Positions 7,613-15,936 of a stretch of DNA of 64,000 bases are shown piece after piece. Under the pieces are notes generated by a model that did not search any database, was not told where the DNA came from, and worked only from the letters and a program-made list of their open reading frames with translations. The DNA is taken from assembly GCF_036116635.1 (NCBI RefSeq), contig NZ_CP107995.1, forward strand, positions 558,001 to 622,000, given 5' to 3'. Position 1 is the stretch's first letter. Each line of letters starts with the position of its first letter. Position numbers and translations under genes: made by a program. The DNA comes from Amycolatopsis sp. NBC_00345 (GTDB taxonomy: Bacteria; Actinomycetota; Actinomycetes; Mycobacteriales; Pseudonocardiaceae).

Positions 7613-8635
7613 ATGCCCGCAGCCGCCCTGACCGACCGGTTTCCCGAGCTCGGGGCCGACGAGCTGATCGACTCACTGGCGCCGCCGCCGCGGTTCGCCC
7701 GTGCGCGGTTCAGCACCTACGTGCCCAATCCCGACGAGCCGAGCCAGGCCGCCGCGGTGGCGGCCTGCTCGGCGTTCGCGCGGGGGATCGGCGAGCGGCC
7801 CGCGCGGAAGTCGAAGCTGCGGTCCCTGTTCGGCGGCGGGAATGCCGAGCCCACCGGCAAGATGGGGCTCTACCTCGACGGCGGCTTCGGCGTCGGCAAG
7901 ACCCACCTGCTCGCGTCCGCGTGGCACGAAGCGCCTTCGCCCAAGGCGTACGGCACCTTCGTGGAGCTGACCCATCTGGTGGGCGCGCTGGGCTTCGCCG
8001 AGGCCGTGCGGCGCCTTTCGGAGCACCGGCTGCTGGCGATCGACGAGTTCGAGCTGGACGACCCCGGGGACACCACACTGGTCAGCCGGCTGCTGCAGGA
8101 GCTGATGAACGCGGGCGTGCACATCGCCGCGACGTCGAACACCCTGCCGGACAAGCTGGGCGAGGGCCGGTTCGCCGCCGCGGACTTCCTGCGCGAGATC
8201 CAGGCGCTGTCCCAACGGTTCGGCGTGGTGCGCGTGGACGGGCCCGACTACCGGCACCGCGGCCTGCCCGACGCGCCGCCGCCGGTCGGCGACGAGGAGC
8301 TGGAAGCTTCCGCCGCCGCGCACGAAGGGTCCACATTGGACGATTTCGACGCGCTGGTGGACCACCTGGCCAAGCTGCACCCTTCGCGTTACGGGAAGCT
8401 GCTCGACGGCGTCCGGCGGGTGCACCTGCGGCAGGTGAAGCCGGCGCCGGACCAGAACGTGGGCCTGCGCCTGGTCGCCTTCGCCGACCGGCTCTACGAC
8501 CGCGCGATCCCGGTCGTGGTCTCGGGCGTGCCGCTGCCGGAGCTGTTCACCGAGGAGATGGTGAACGGCGGCTACCGCAAGAAGTACCTGCGCGCGGTCA
8601 GCCGCCTGACGGCACTGGCGCGCGACGCGGTGTGA
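7613..8635 (+). CDS. zapE: Cell division ATPase ZapE (AFG1 family)
   Basis: A 340-residue P-loop ATPase with Walker A GGFGVGKTH (residues 90-98), Walker B LLAIDEFELDD and the family block FAAADFLREIQALSQRF. In proteobacteria ZapE acts on the division ring; AFG1 homologues work in mitochondrial protein quality control, so the exact job in an actinobacterium is open. A TAGGCT sequence 15 bases before the ATG could be a -10 element, giving a very short leader. The last 38 bases overlap the convergent PAP2 gene. Confidence 0.88.
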   Translation: MPAAALTDRFPELGADELIDSLAPPPRFARARFSTYVPNPDEPSQAAAVAACSAFARGIGERPARKSKLRSLFGGGNAEPTGKMGLYLDGGFGVGKTHLLASAWHEAPSPKAYGTFVELTHLVGALGFAEAVRRLSEHRLLAIDEFELDDPGDTTLVSRLLQELMNAGVHIAATSNTLPDKLGEGRFAAADFLREIQALSQRFGVVRVDGPDYRHRGLPDAPPPVGDEELEASAAAHEGSTLDDFDALVDHLAKLHPSRYGKLLDGVRRVHLRQVKPAPDQNVGLRLVAFADRLYDRAIPVVVSGVPLPELFTEEMVNGGYRKKYLRAVSRLTALARDAV

Positions 8636-9176
8636 CGGCCCGCAGGCCGGTCACCACGGCGGTGCCGAAGAACGTGCCGCCGGCGATGTCCGTGAGGTAG
8701 TGGTAGCCGAGGCCGATCATGCCGACGGCGGCGCAGCCCAGCAGCACCACGCCGAGCGCGGCGGCCGGGGCTTTCCACCGGGCGAGCAGGACCAGCACCA
8801 CGAGCACGGTGACCAGGCTGACCGTGTGGCCGCTCGGGTAGACGAGGGTGCCGTCCTTCCAGCGGTCGAACAGCGGCTTGAGCACCCAGGTGTTGAGCGC
8901 GACCGCGACCGCCGGGCCGGCCACGGCCAGCAGCGCGTCGGCGCGCCGGCGCCGGTACAGGCAGGTCCCGGCGATGACCGCGATGGCGGGCAGCAGCACG
9001 TACGGCTCGGTCGGCAGCACCAGCGTGTTCAGCAGGCCGTGGCCGAGGCTGCTGACTCCGGACGCGGCGGCGGCGTCGAGTGAGCTGGGGGAGCGGCCGC
9101 CCGCGAAGACGAGGCCGAGTACGAGGGTGGCCAGCGCGCAGGCGACGGCCACCACGGTGAGGATCCGGCGGGTCAC
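8598..9176 (-). CDS. PAP2-family membrane phosphatase
   Basis: A 192-residue membrane protein with five or six hydrophobic segments. The phosphatase motifs are visible: YPSGHT (motif 2, catalytic-site His) and GLGYHYLTDIAGG (motif 3, His and Asp). Motif 1 is loose (KPLFDRWKDG). Such proteins dephosphorylate lipid phosphates such as undecaprenyl or phosphatidyl species at the outer face; the substrate is unknown. I start it at VTRRILTVV (GTG at 9174-9176) behind AAGGGAA. The 3' end overlaps zapE tail to tail. Confidence 0.85.
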   Translation of the reverse strand: MTRRILTVVAVACALATLVLGLVFAGGRSPSSLDAAAASGVSSLGHGLLNTLVLPTEPYVLLPAIAVIAGTCLYRRRRADALLAVAGPAVAVALNTWVLKPLFDRWKDGTLVYPSGHTVSLVTVLVVLVLLARWKAPAAALGVVLLGCAAVGMIGLGYHYLTDIAGGTFFGTAVVTGLRAVTPRRAPVPSGG

Positions 9177-9312
9177 GGTTCCCTTTCGGTGCGCGGACGA
9201 GGGGCTGCTGCGGCGGACACGGGTTCCCCCGTTCGTTGCAGCAGCGTACGCGGATGGCGGGTGGCCGACCCGGCCCCGTTTCGGCCACCATGCTGGCAAC
9301 GATGGGAGACGC

Positions 9313-10191
9313 ATGCGGGTCACTGTGGTCGGGGGCGGTGTCGTCGGGCTCAGTTGCGCGCACCGGCTGGCTGAAGCGGGCCACCGCGTCACGGTGTGCA
9401 CGGCGGGCAAACCGGGGGAGTCCACGTCGGCGGTCGCCGGCGGGCTGATCTACCCGCCGATGCTGACCGCGGACGAGCGCGTGACGCGGTGGACGGACGT
9501 GAGTGTCGGCGTGTACCGGCGGTCGCTGGCCGCGCCGGGCATCCGGTTCCTGCCCGGTTCGATCACCCACGGGGCGGACCAGCCCAGCCCGCCCTGGCTG
9601 TCGGCCATGACCGACGTGACCCGCGACGGCGAGCGCATCGGCTTCACCACGGCGCTGGTGGACATGCCGGTGTACCTCGCGTGGCTCGCGGAGCAGGTGG
9701 CCGCGCTGGGCGTGCGCACGGAGTACGGCACGGTGGCGTCGCTGGCGGAGGTGGACGCGGACGTCGTCGTCAACGCCGCCGGGCTCGCCGGGGGAGCGCT
9801 GGCCGGCGACGACACGCTGGTGCCGGTGCGCGGCCAGCTCGTGCACCTCGCCGACCCGGGCCTGACCTCGTGGGCCGTCACGGAGGAGGGCGGCGAGGTG
9901 ACGTACGTGATCCCGCACGGCCGCCACGTGATCTGCGGCGGCACCGAGGAAATCGGCCGCGGTGACCTCGACCCGGACCCGGCCGTCGCGGCGGCCATCG
10001 TGCGCCGGTGCCGGGCGTTGGTGCCGCGACTCGGTGACGCCGCCGTGCTCGGCACCCGCGTCGGCCTCCGGCCGGGCCGCCCGTCGGTGCGGCTGGAGCG
10101 GATCGGGAACGTCGTGCACGACTACGGCCACGGCGGCGCGGGCATCACCCTGGCCTGGGGCTGCGCGGACGACGTGGTGGAACTGATCTGA
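9313..10191 (+). CDS. D-amino-acid oxidase family flavoenzyme
   Basis: A 292-residue FAD protein of the D-amino-acid/D-aspartate oxidase group. The N-terminus carries the dinucleotide fold MRVTVVGGGVVGLSCAHRL, then AVAGGLIYPPM (FAD-binding loop), and the C-terminus has GLRPGRPSVRLE and VHDYGHGGAGITLAWGCA, the signature of the family. It should oxidise D-amino acids to imino acids with release of H2O2. Only a 344 bp spacer and then the AT-rich insert follow, so the insert begins just after this gene. The start is the ATG at 9313. Confidence 0.88.
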   Translation: MRVTVVGGGVVGLSCAHRLAEAGHRVTVCTAGKPGESTSAVAGGLIYPPMLTADERVTRWTDVSVGVYRRSLAAPGIRFLPGSITHGADQPSPPWLSAMTDVTRDGERIGFTTALVDMPVYLAWLAEQVAALGVRTEYGTVASLAEVDADVVVNAAGLAGGALAGDDTLVPVRGQLVHLADPGLTSWAVTEEGGEVTYVIPHGRHVICGGTEEIGRGDLDPDPAVAAAIVRRCRALVPRLGDAAVLGTRVGLRPGRPSVRLERIGNVVHDYGHGGAGITLAWGCADDVVELI

Positions 10192-10536
10192 GTCGCCCTG
10201 TCTAGCGACAGCGGCTGATTGCTTGCCCGTTGCGTGCCCTGACGGCCGCCCTCCATGGTGTTGAGCGCGGCGAACAGAGCTTTCGCTGCGCTGAGCGTCG
10301 ATACGGCGGTCGAGGCATCGGTGGGTGAGTGTGGACAGTTCACTCTCGGCGATCTTGCCGATGGTCCTGATCACTCGCTGGCCGTCTCGGCGGCTGGCTC
10401 AGCGAAGGTGCACGAGGTCGATCAGAAAGACGTTGATGGCGGAGACATTCGACCGATCTCAGCTTAAGACGAAGGCGCGTGGCCCTTTCCACGTCCAACC
10501 TCGGGGCGGCCCTCCCGGCCTGCGCCACGACAGACT
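10192..10536. other. Gene-free left border of the AT-rich insert
   Basis: This 345-base stretch has no frame I can assign with confidence. Composition shifts gradually from the flanking high GC toward the lower GC of the next genes. On the minus strand a short frame gives RRDGQRVIRTIGKIAE, vaguely like a fragment of a transposase or recombinase, but it is interrupted by stops and I cannot name a family. No tRNA end or obvious direct repeat with the right border (14454-14540) was found by eye. The promoter for the three-gene operon must lie in its last part. Confidence 0.4.
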
Positions 10537-11838
10537 ATGGTTGCCAGGGTGTCCTTGATCACCTTATCCGTGAGTAGCTATCGATGCTTTGCAAGCGAGC
10601 AAACCATCGATCTTCGGCCGATCACATGCTTGTTCGGACGCAACAACTCCGGCAAGAGCGCGTTGGCTCGCGCACCGCTTGTGGTGTCCACCGGCGTCCG
10701 CACAGACTCACCGACTCCGCTGGACCTCGACTCCGTCGGGGACGACATCGTAGGCACTTTTCTTGAGCTTATCCATGGAAACCGGCCACACGGCAGCCTC
10801 GAAATCGGCATGACTTTCGATGACTCCCTGCCTGCCCCTTTGCGAGTGTCGATCAAGATTCAAAACATCGACGAATACCATACTCAAGTTGTCAGCGAAC
10901 TGGAGCTGGAGTCTGGAGACGATCGGTTCTCGATGATCTGGCAAGGCGGAGACCTAAATTCAGGGCCTGCCGAATATTCAGTCTCGGGAACCGGCTTTGA
11001 ATTGCACGGTGTTCAGATCACTTTTCGTGGTCTATTGCCAGAAGTAATCGATCCGAAGAATTTTCTGGATGCAGCACACGAAGAACTGACAAAGGCATTC
11101 GACGCAATCAGAAAAAGCTTTGATTCAATTCGCTACCTTGGACCATTTCGTGACCGACCCTCTCGCTTCTATCGAATGCCCAGCAGAATGCCAAGAAACG
11201 TTGGCCAGAGCGGAGAGAACACCGCCGGAATTCTCGCGACTGATCTCGTGCGGAATCAAGGAGGCTTGATCAGTTTTATTAACGAACACTTCGGCAGCAG
11301 TTTACCCGGGTGGTCCATCAACACCGTTGAGGCCGGCGGTCTATACAACATCGTCCTCCAGTCGAAGAGTGACGCTGGACTGCGGGTAAACTTGACCGAC
11401 ACTGGAACGGGTATTGCGCAGGCACTACCGATATTTGTGCAGCGCGCTCTGGATCTCTACCGCCCCGAAGGGCATCCCGTGTTGGAGATAGTAGAACAGC
11501 CGGAACTTCATCTGCACCCTGCTGCACACGGAGCCATAGCCGACCTATACCTTGCCGCGGCGAAAGACACCAAAACCAGATTTGTCATCGAGACACACAG
11601 TGAGACCTTCCTTCTCCGCTTACGGCGTCGAATCGCTGAGGGCGAAGTTGATCCCAAAGATGTGGCTATCTACTTCGTAGATAGCACAGGGGGCAGGAGT
11701 CATGCTCGCAGGATCAATGTCGATCGGTCCGGAAACCTGGATTACTGGCCGGAAGGGGTCTTCTCTGAGGATTACTACGAAGCTCGACAACTAACTCGCG
11801 CACAGCTGGCACATCTGGGCGAGAACGATGCTAATTGA
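10537..11838 (+). CDS. AAA/ABC-type ATPase (AAA_15/DUF3696-like), gene 1 of putative defence operon
   Basis: A 433-residue ATPase of the OLD/RecF-like ABC superfamily. Walker A is GRNNSGKS (residues 34-41) right after an N-terminal SVSSYRCF strand. An unusually divergent middle includes YLGPFRDRPSRFYR (about 200-213), a block typical of this ATPase group. The signature-like LTDTGTGIAQALP (286-298), Walker B LEIVEQPELHLHP (316-328) and switch His in ETHSE (352-356) follow. The C-terminus PEGVFSEDYYEARQL resembles the DUF3696 tail. No nuclease domain is fused; the TOPRIM-like domain is encoded by the next gene, which overlaps by 11 bases. Base and codon use are much AT-richer than the surroundings, as expected of acquired DNA. 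The nearest known layouts are the PARIS ATPase AriA and split OLD proteins; antiphage function is inference. Confidence 0.8.
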   Translation: MVARVSLITLSVSSYRCFASEQTIDLRPITCLFGRNNSGKSALARAPLVVSTGVRTDSPTPLDLDSVGDDIVGTFLELIHGNRPHGSLEIGMTFDDSLPAPLRVSIKIQNIDEYHTQVVSELELESGDDRFSMIWQGGDLNSGPAEYSVSGTGFELHGVQITFRGLLPEVIDPKNFLDAAHEELTKAFDAIRKSFDSIRYLGPFRDRPSRFYRMPSRMPRNVGQSGENTAGILATDLVRNQGGLISFINEHFGSSLPGWSINTVEAGGLYNIVLQSKSDAGLRVNLTDTGTGIAQALPIFVQRALDLYRPEGHPVLEIVEQPELHLHPAAHGAIADLYLAAAKDTKTRFVIETHSETFLLRLRRRIAEGEVDPKDVAIYFVDSTGGRSHARRINVDRSGNLDYWPEGVFSEDYYEARQLTRAQLAHLGENDAN

Positions 11839-12784
11839 CATCGAAGTCGCCGCATTTGTTGGCGGACCAAGAAACCTCAAAGACCTCCTTGTGCTGATGG
11901 GAATGTTCGCCGACGGGCGCCATCAATGGATGCCGAGCGACCACGCTACCCTCGCGGCTGCGCACAGTTATTTCAGGGAACATGCTCCCACTATTGCCGA
12001 CTCCACTATCGTGCTAGCAGAAAAGGCACTGGTTGCGACCGTTTGGCAGCCGGGGCAAGCTTCGATGCCGCTACAAATCAACGATGCAGATGTCCGCGAC
12101 GCGACGGAAGACCTCAGCAAGGCTGCGGTCCTTGTGGTCGAAGACCTAACAAATGACGGTCACTTCATTCGCGCACTGGCGAAAATCTTCGAAAAGGAAG
12201 CCATCTTGTCTGCGCTAGAAAGGAAATGGCTGGTTATCAGGCATTCTGGCGGAGAACGACTCGAGATCGTAGCCAGGGCTGATCGGGAAAATTTCTCCAA
12301 CATAGTGCGAGTCTTCGCCTTGCTCGACAGTGACAAGTTGACTCCCGAGCAGCAGACAAAAAGTCATAAAAAAGCTCAGCGACTGGCGGAACTGGGCATC
12401 AAGGTACATGTACTAGAGATGCGCGAAGCTGAGAACTATGTGCCGAATCAAATACTGGCACTCTGTGGGGCAAGTCGTACTAAATCCTCCCGAAAGATCA
12501 CTCACCTCAAGAAACTCACAAAAGAGCAGAGGGCATATTTTGACATGAAGCACGGGTTTGGCCCAGAGGATCAGCCTGCACGAATTCATGAAAAACAAAT
12601 AGACCTCTATCTGGGATTATCGGAACAAACAAAGAATGCGCTATGTGGCGGATTTGGAAATTCGATCCTGAAGACATTTAATGAGCATTCGAGGACGATT
12701 TCTTCGAAGGTCTATGACGGTATGACAATTAACTCTGTAAAAGAAGTCAAAGAACTTCTGTCGGCAATACAAAGTATACTCTGA
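11828..12784 (+). CDS. Stand-alone TOPRIM-like protein, gene 2 of putative defence operon
   Basis: A 318-residue protein that I do not recognise as a whole. From residue 100 on it shows the parts of a TOPRIM metal-binding fold: VLVVEDLTNDGHFIRAL (Glu105), FALLDSDK (Asp167 and Asp169 as DxD), and HVLEMREAENYVP (about 194-206), the last very like the L-x-x-R-x-x-E-N-Y block of DUF4435/OLD-type nucleases. The first 100 residues are not part of that fold and look unique. The start ATG lies inside the end of the ATPase gene, so the two are coupled and probably form a complex, like OLD proteins cut in two or the PARIS pair AriA-AriB. Nuclease activity is inferred. Codon use is AT-rich, like gene 1. 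Confidence 0.62.
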   Translation: MLIDIEVAAFVGGPRNLKDLLVLMGMFADGRHQWMPSDHATLAAAHSYFREHAPTIADSTIVLAEKALVATVWQPGQASMPLQINDADVRDATEDLSKAAVLVVEDLTNDGHFIRALAKIFEKEAILSALERKWLVIRHSGGERLEIVARADRENFSNIVRVFALLDSDKLTPEQQTKSHKKAQRLAELGIKVHVLEMREAENYVPNQILALCGASRTKSSRKITHLKKLTKEQRAYFDMKHGFGPEDQPARIHEKQIDLYLGLSEQTKNALCGGFGNSILKTFNEHSRTISSKVYDGMTINSVKEVKELLSAIQSIL

Positions 12785-12798
12785 GAGGGAATTTGCGC

Positions 12799-14454
12799 GT
12801 GACATCATCAGAGCTCGGAACAGTGGTAAAACCAGAGGTCATACTCCTGGAAAACGTACTGGGAGAGATCGCCACCGGGCGACTCAGGGTGCCAAAATTT
12901 CAGCGCCCATTTGTATGGCGTCCTGAGCAGATGACTGAGTTATTTGACAGTATCGATAGGTCATACCCCATCGGAAGTCTGCTCATCTGGGAGACCAACA
13001 TCCAATTGGCGAGTCTTGACAAGATCGCCGATTTCGAAGTTCCTCCACCCCCTTTGGACGGCCGCGTTGCGTATCTCCTCGACGGACATCAACGTCTTTC
13101 TACTCTCTTCGGGTGCTTGCGAAAAACTGTTCCAAATACCAACAGTGACGAGCAACACGACTGGCTGTGGGAAGTCTATCGAGTTCTCGGAGAAAGAAAC
13201 GATCGGAATCAGTTTCAACACTGGAAGAAACCATCGTTGCCTCCTGAGAATTATCTTCCAATGCGATCAGTGCTGCGGACAATGGATTTTCTCACTTTCG
13301 CACGCAGGCTACAGGAAGCAGAGAAATTCAGCGATCGAATCGATTTACTCGTTGACGAGGCCGAAGAGCTGGCCCAACGGTTCAAGTCTTACCAGATGGC
13401 CACGGTTCGCCTAGTGGGAGGTGACCTGAAGCAAGCTGTTACGGTTTTTTCCCGTCTCAACAGCAGCGGCCAGTCGATGACGCCCGACCAGATGGTGTCC
13501 GCGCTGACTTACCAGAATGACGACACGGAGACTCTCGCAGATCGCATCAAGGGTATCCAGGAGGATGTGGACTCTGACGGCTTTGGCACCGTGGCATCGA
13601 TCACCATATTCCGGTCGATACTCGCAGTTGCTGGCGAAGAGGACGTTCAAGAAGCCCGCTGGGAAGTACTTGCCGAGCGAATCGGCGAAGGCTTGGCCGA
13701 GTCTGTCGAGGAGACGGCGACGGCACTGCGACGTGCCGTAGAATTTCTTAAAAAGGACGTTGGGGTACCGCTTGCGCGACTCGTCCCCTACAACGCTCAG
13801 ATAATGTTGCTCGTGGCATTTTTTAATGCTGCCGACAATCCCCCTCAGAAGAAGCTTGATATTTTGTCAAAGTGGTTTTGGACTACTTCTTGGTCGGGTT
13901 ACTTTGCGGGCGCCAACACCACTCAGATCAAATTTGCACTACAAGAGATGAAGAATTTTGCTGAAGGTCGGGGAAATCTTGATCTCAGCGGGCAGGTGGC
14001 ACGTCCATTTCCTGACAGGTTCGACATGCGAAGTGCTAGGATTCGATCCTTTATTATCTGGGAATTGCAGCGTTACTCCCAGCGGCTGGACCATGCTGGT
14101 GAAGCAATCGATGCCGTCTCCTTGCTGGCAAAGCTGGATACCGGCGCATACCGACATGTTATGACACACGGGAAAGACGCGTCCAGTCCGGCAAACCGTG
14201 TCGTTATGCCCACTCTTCCAGGTGTTTCTATCAAGCGAACGCTGTTAGGCCTCGCCGACGAGATGGGAAATGAAGTATTAGCCAGTCATGGAATACCAGC
14301 AAAAGCTGTTGAAAAACTTCAATTAAACGATACCGGAGGCTTCATCAAAGAACGAGCTGCATTCCTTGCTGAAGAAGAACGCAAGTTCATTTCGGAACTT
14401 GGGGTACCGCTTTCGAAGAAGATTGCTGCGGAGGCTGACATCGACACGGACTGA
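12799..14454 (+). CDS. DUF262 (ParB/Srx-like) protein, gene 3 of putative defence operon
   Basis: A 551-residue DUF262 protein: LRVPKFQRPFVWRPEQM and SYPIGSLLIW early, then YLLDGHQRLSTLFG (the DGQQR-type motif), then VFSRLNSSGQSMTPDQMVSAL, all diagnostic for the family also found in GmrS of type IV restriction. The C-terminal third has the helical DUF262 tail (ANRVVMPTLPG, LASHGIP, FIKERAAFLAEEERKF), but I see no clear DUF1524 HNH centre; at best RHVM followed by ANRVVM is a degenerate His-Me finger. I prefer the GTG at 12799 over the TTG at 12793 because GAGAGGGA lies eight bases before it. It follows gene 2 by 14 bases on the same strand and shares the low GC, so it belongs to the operon. 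Confidence 0.75.
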   Translation: MTSSELGTVVKPEVILLENVLGEIATGRLRVPKFQRPFVWRPEQMTELFDSIDRSYPIGSLLIWETNIQLASLDKIADFEVPPPPLDGRVAYLLDGHQRLSTLFGCLRKTVPNTNSDEQHDWLWEVYRVLGERNDRNQFQHWKKPSLPPENYLPMRSVLRTMDFLTFARRLQEAEKFSDRIDLLVDEAEELAQRFKSYQMATVRLVGGDLKQAVTVFSRLNSSGQSMTPDQMVSALTYQNDDTETLADRIKGIQEDVDSDGFGTVASITIFRSILAVAGEEDVQEARWEVLAERIGEGLAESVEETATALRRAVEFLKKDVGVPLARLVPYNAQIMLLVAFFNAADNPPQKKLDILSKWFWTTSWSGYFAGANTTQIKFALQEMKNFAEGRGNLDLSGQVARPFPDRFDMRSARIRSFIIWELQRYSQRLDHAGEAIDAVSLLAKLDTGAYRHVMTHGKDASSPANRVVMPTLPGVSIKRTLLGLADEMGNEVLASHGIPAKAVEKLQLNDTGGFIKERAAFLAEEERKFISELGVPLSKKIAAEADIDTD

Positions 14455-14473
14455 GCCTGACTGGAATTGCTTA

Positions 14474-14508
14474 CGCGAGCGCTACAGCGCTAAAGTGTGG
14501 CGCTCGCG
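14474..14508. terminator. Hairpin between the convergent insert operon and DUF2252 gene
   Basis: Nine-base arms CGCGAGCGC and GCGCTCGCG around a 17-base loop, placed 19 bases after the DUF262 stop and 32 bases before the DUF2252 stop. There is no U-run. The site between two convergent genes suggests a two-way terminator, and it roughly marks the right edge of the AT-rich insert. Confidence 0.5.
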
Positions 14509-14540
14509 CGAGCAGGTTCGGCTAGTTCCGGGACCCCGCC

Positions 14541-15896
14541 TCAGCCGGTGAACTCCGCGTGGTCGGCCTCGGTCTGGTCGGCGTACCGCACCGCGTACGC
14601 GCCGATCGCCTCGTCCAGATGCTCGTCGTCGGCGAAGTAGCCTGCGAGCAGTTGCGGGTGCAGGGAACGGGTGTGCGCGCGGGCCAGCAGGGCGCCGGCG
14701 AGGCGGCCGTAGTCGTCGAGGTGGTTCTCCCGTAGCGCGGCCGGGTCGATGGCGCCCTTGAGGTTGCGGAACTGCCGCACGATGAACGGCACTCCGTCGA
14801 TGGTCGTCCAGCCCAGCAGGATGTCCGACTCCGCCTGCACGAGCCGGGCGCCGTCGACGATGCGGCGGCCCTCGTGCTCCGGCGCCGGTACCCCGAGGTG
14901 GGCCGCCAGCGCCGAGGGCCGCGCCTGTTTCACCTGCAGCACCAGGTCTTCCTCGTCGTTTCCGTGCAGCAGCACGACGTAGCTGCGCAGCCCGACGCTG
15001 CCGGTGCCGACCACCCGGAACGCGACGTCGGCGATCCGGTACCGCGCGGCCAGCGTCCGCCGCGATTCGCGCAGGGTGTCCACATAGGACACCAGTCCGC
15101 CGGCCACGGCGGCCGCGGTGGCGTCGTCCACATGGGTCAGCACCGGCGGGTCCTCGACGAACCGGTGCCGGGCCAGGCCGGTCTCGTGGTCGTCGACCTG
15201 CTGGGTCCACTTCGCGACGACCTTCGCGCTGGTGTTGCGCCGGGCTTTCTTCTCCGCATCCGCGAAGTCGTCGATCAGCTCGTCCGCCCGCGCCTTCGAC
15301 AGCACGGACGCGTCCGGCAGCGCGTTCCACGACTGCAGGTACGGCAGCTCCGCCAGCGCCCGGATGGTGCGGCGGTAGGACTTCACCGCGTCCTCGGCCG
15401 CCTCGCGACAGCCCGCATCGCCGATGCCGCCCTCGCGACCGGCGAGCACGAGGCTGGCCGCCAGCCGCTTGAGGTCCCACTCCCACGGGCCGGGCACGGT
15501 CTCGTCGAAGTCGTTGATGTCCATCACGATCCGGCCCTCGGGCGTGCCGTACAGCCCGAAGTTGGCCGCGTGCGCGTCGCCGCAGAGCTGGGCGGCCAGC
15601 CCGGACGACGGCGTGCCCGCGAGGTCCGCCGCCATCAGCCCGGCCGCGCCGCGGAAGAAGGTGAACGGCGAGGCCGCCATCCGCTCCCGCCGCAGCTCGA
15701 CCAGCTCCGGCAGCCGTCCGGCGTTGCTCGCCGCGAAGTACTCCTGCGCGCCCGGCCGGTCCGGGGCCGCGGCCGCGTGGTCGTGCGCCGTCACCGGCGC
15801 GCTGTCACGCAGCCGCTTGCCCCGCGCGTACAGCTCCGCCGGTTCGACGCTCGTGGTGCCGACCAGCGGCCGTTCCACCCAGTCCCCTCGGTTCAT
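14541..15896 (-). CDS. DUF2252 family protein
   Basis: A 451-residue protein of the uncharacterised DUF2252 family, which has a kinase-like look. Recognisable blocks are FTFFRGAAGLMAADL, QLCGDAHAANFGLY (reminiscent of the H-G-D-x-H-x-x-N catalytic loop of aminoglycoside-type kinases) and IVMDINDFDETVPGPWEWDL (a D-F-D motif). Later VGTGSVGLRSYVVLL and LKGAIDPAALR also fit the family. Function is unknown; phosphotransfer is only suggested by the motifs. It is a single gene, convergent with the AT-rich insert and 40 bp upstream of the rocD 3' end on the same strand. Confidence 0.85.
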   Translation of the reverse strand: MNRGDWVERPLVGTTSVEPAELYARGKRLRDSAPVTAHDHAAAAPDRPGAQEYFAASNAGRLPELVELRRERMAASPFTFFRGAAGLMAADLAGTPSSGLAAQLCGDAHAANFGLYGTPEGRIVMDINDFDETVPGPWEWDLKRLAASLVLAGREGGIGDAGCREAAEDAVKSYRRTIRALAELPYLQSWNALPDASVLSKARADELIDDFADAEKKARRNTSAKVVAKWTQQVDDHETGLARHRFVEDPPVLTHVDDATAAAVAGGLVSYVDTLRESRRTLAARYRIADVAFRVVGTGSVGLRSYVVLLHGNDEEDLVLQVKQARPSALAAHLGVPAPEHEGRRIVDGARLVQAESDILLGWTTIDGVPFIVRQFRNLKGAIDPAALRENHLDDYGRLAGALLARAHTRSLHPQLLAGYFADDEHLDEAIGAYAVRYADQTEADHAEFTG

Positions 15897-15936
15897 ACCG
15901 GGCTTAACGAGCGAACCGGGCGAAACGCTCCCGAGA

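Noticed and set aside
10192..10536. Complete transposase gene
   Set aside because: Stops interrupt the only suggestive frame and no DDE or recombinase motif can be identified.
10537..12784. Gabija or Septu system
   Set aside because: There is no UvrD-like helicase (GajB) and no HNH partner (PtuB); the TOPRIM part is a separate protein and a DUF262 gene follows.
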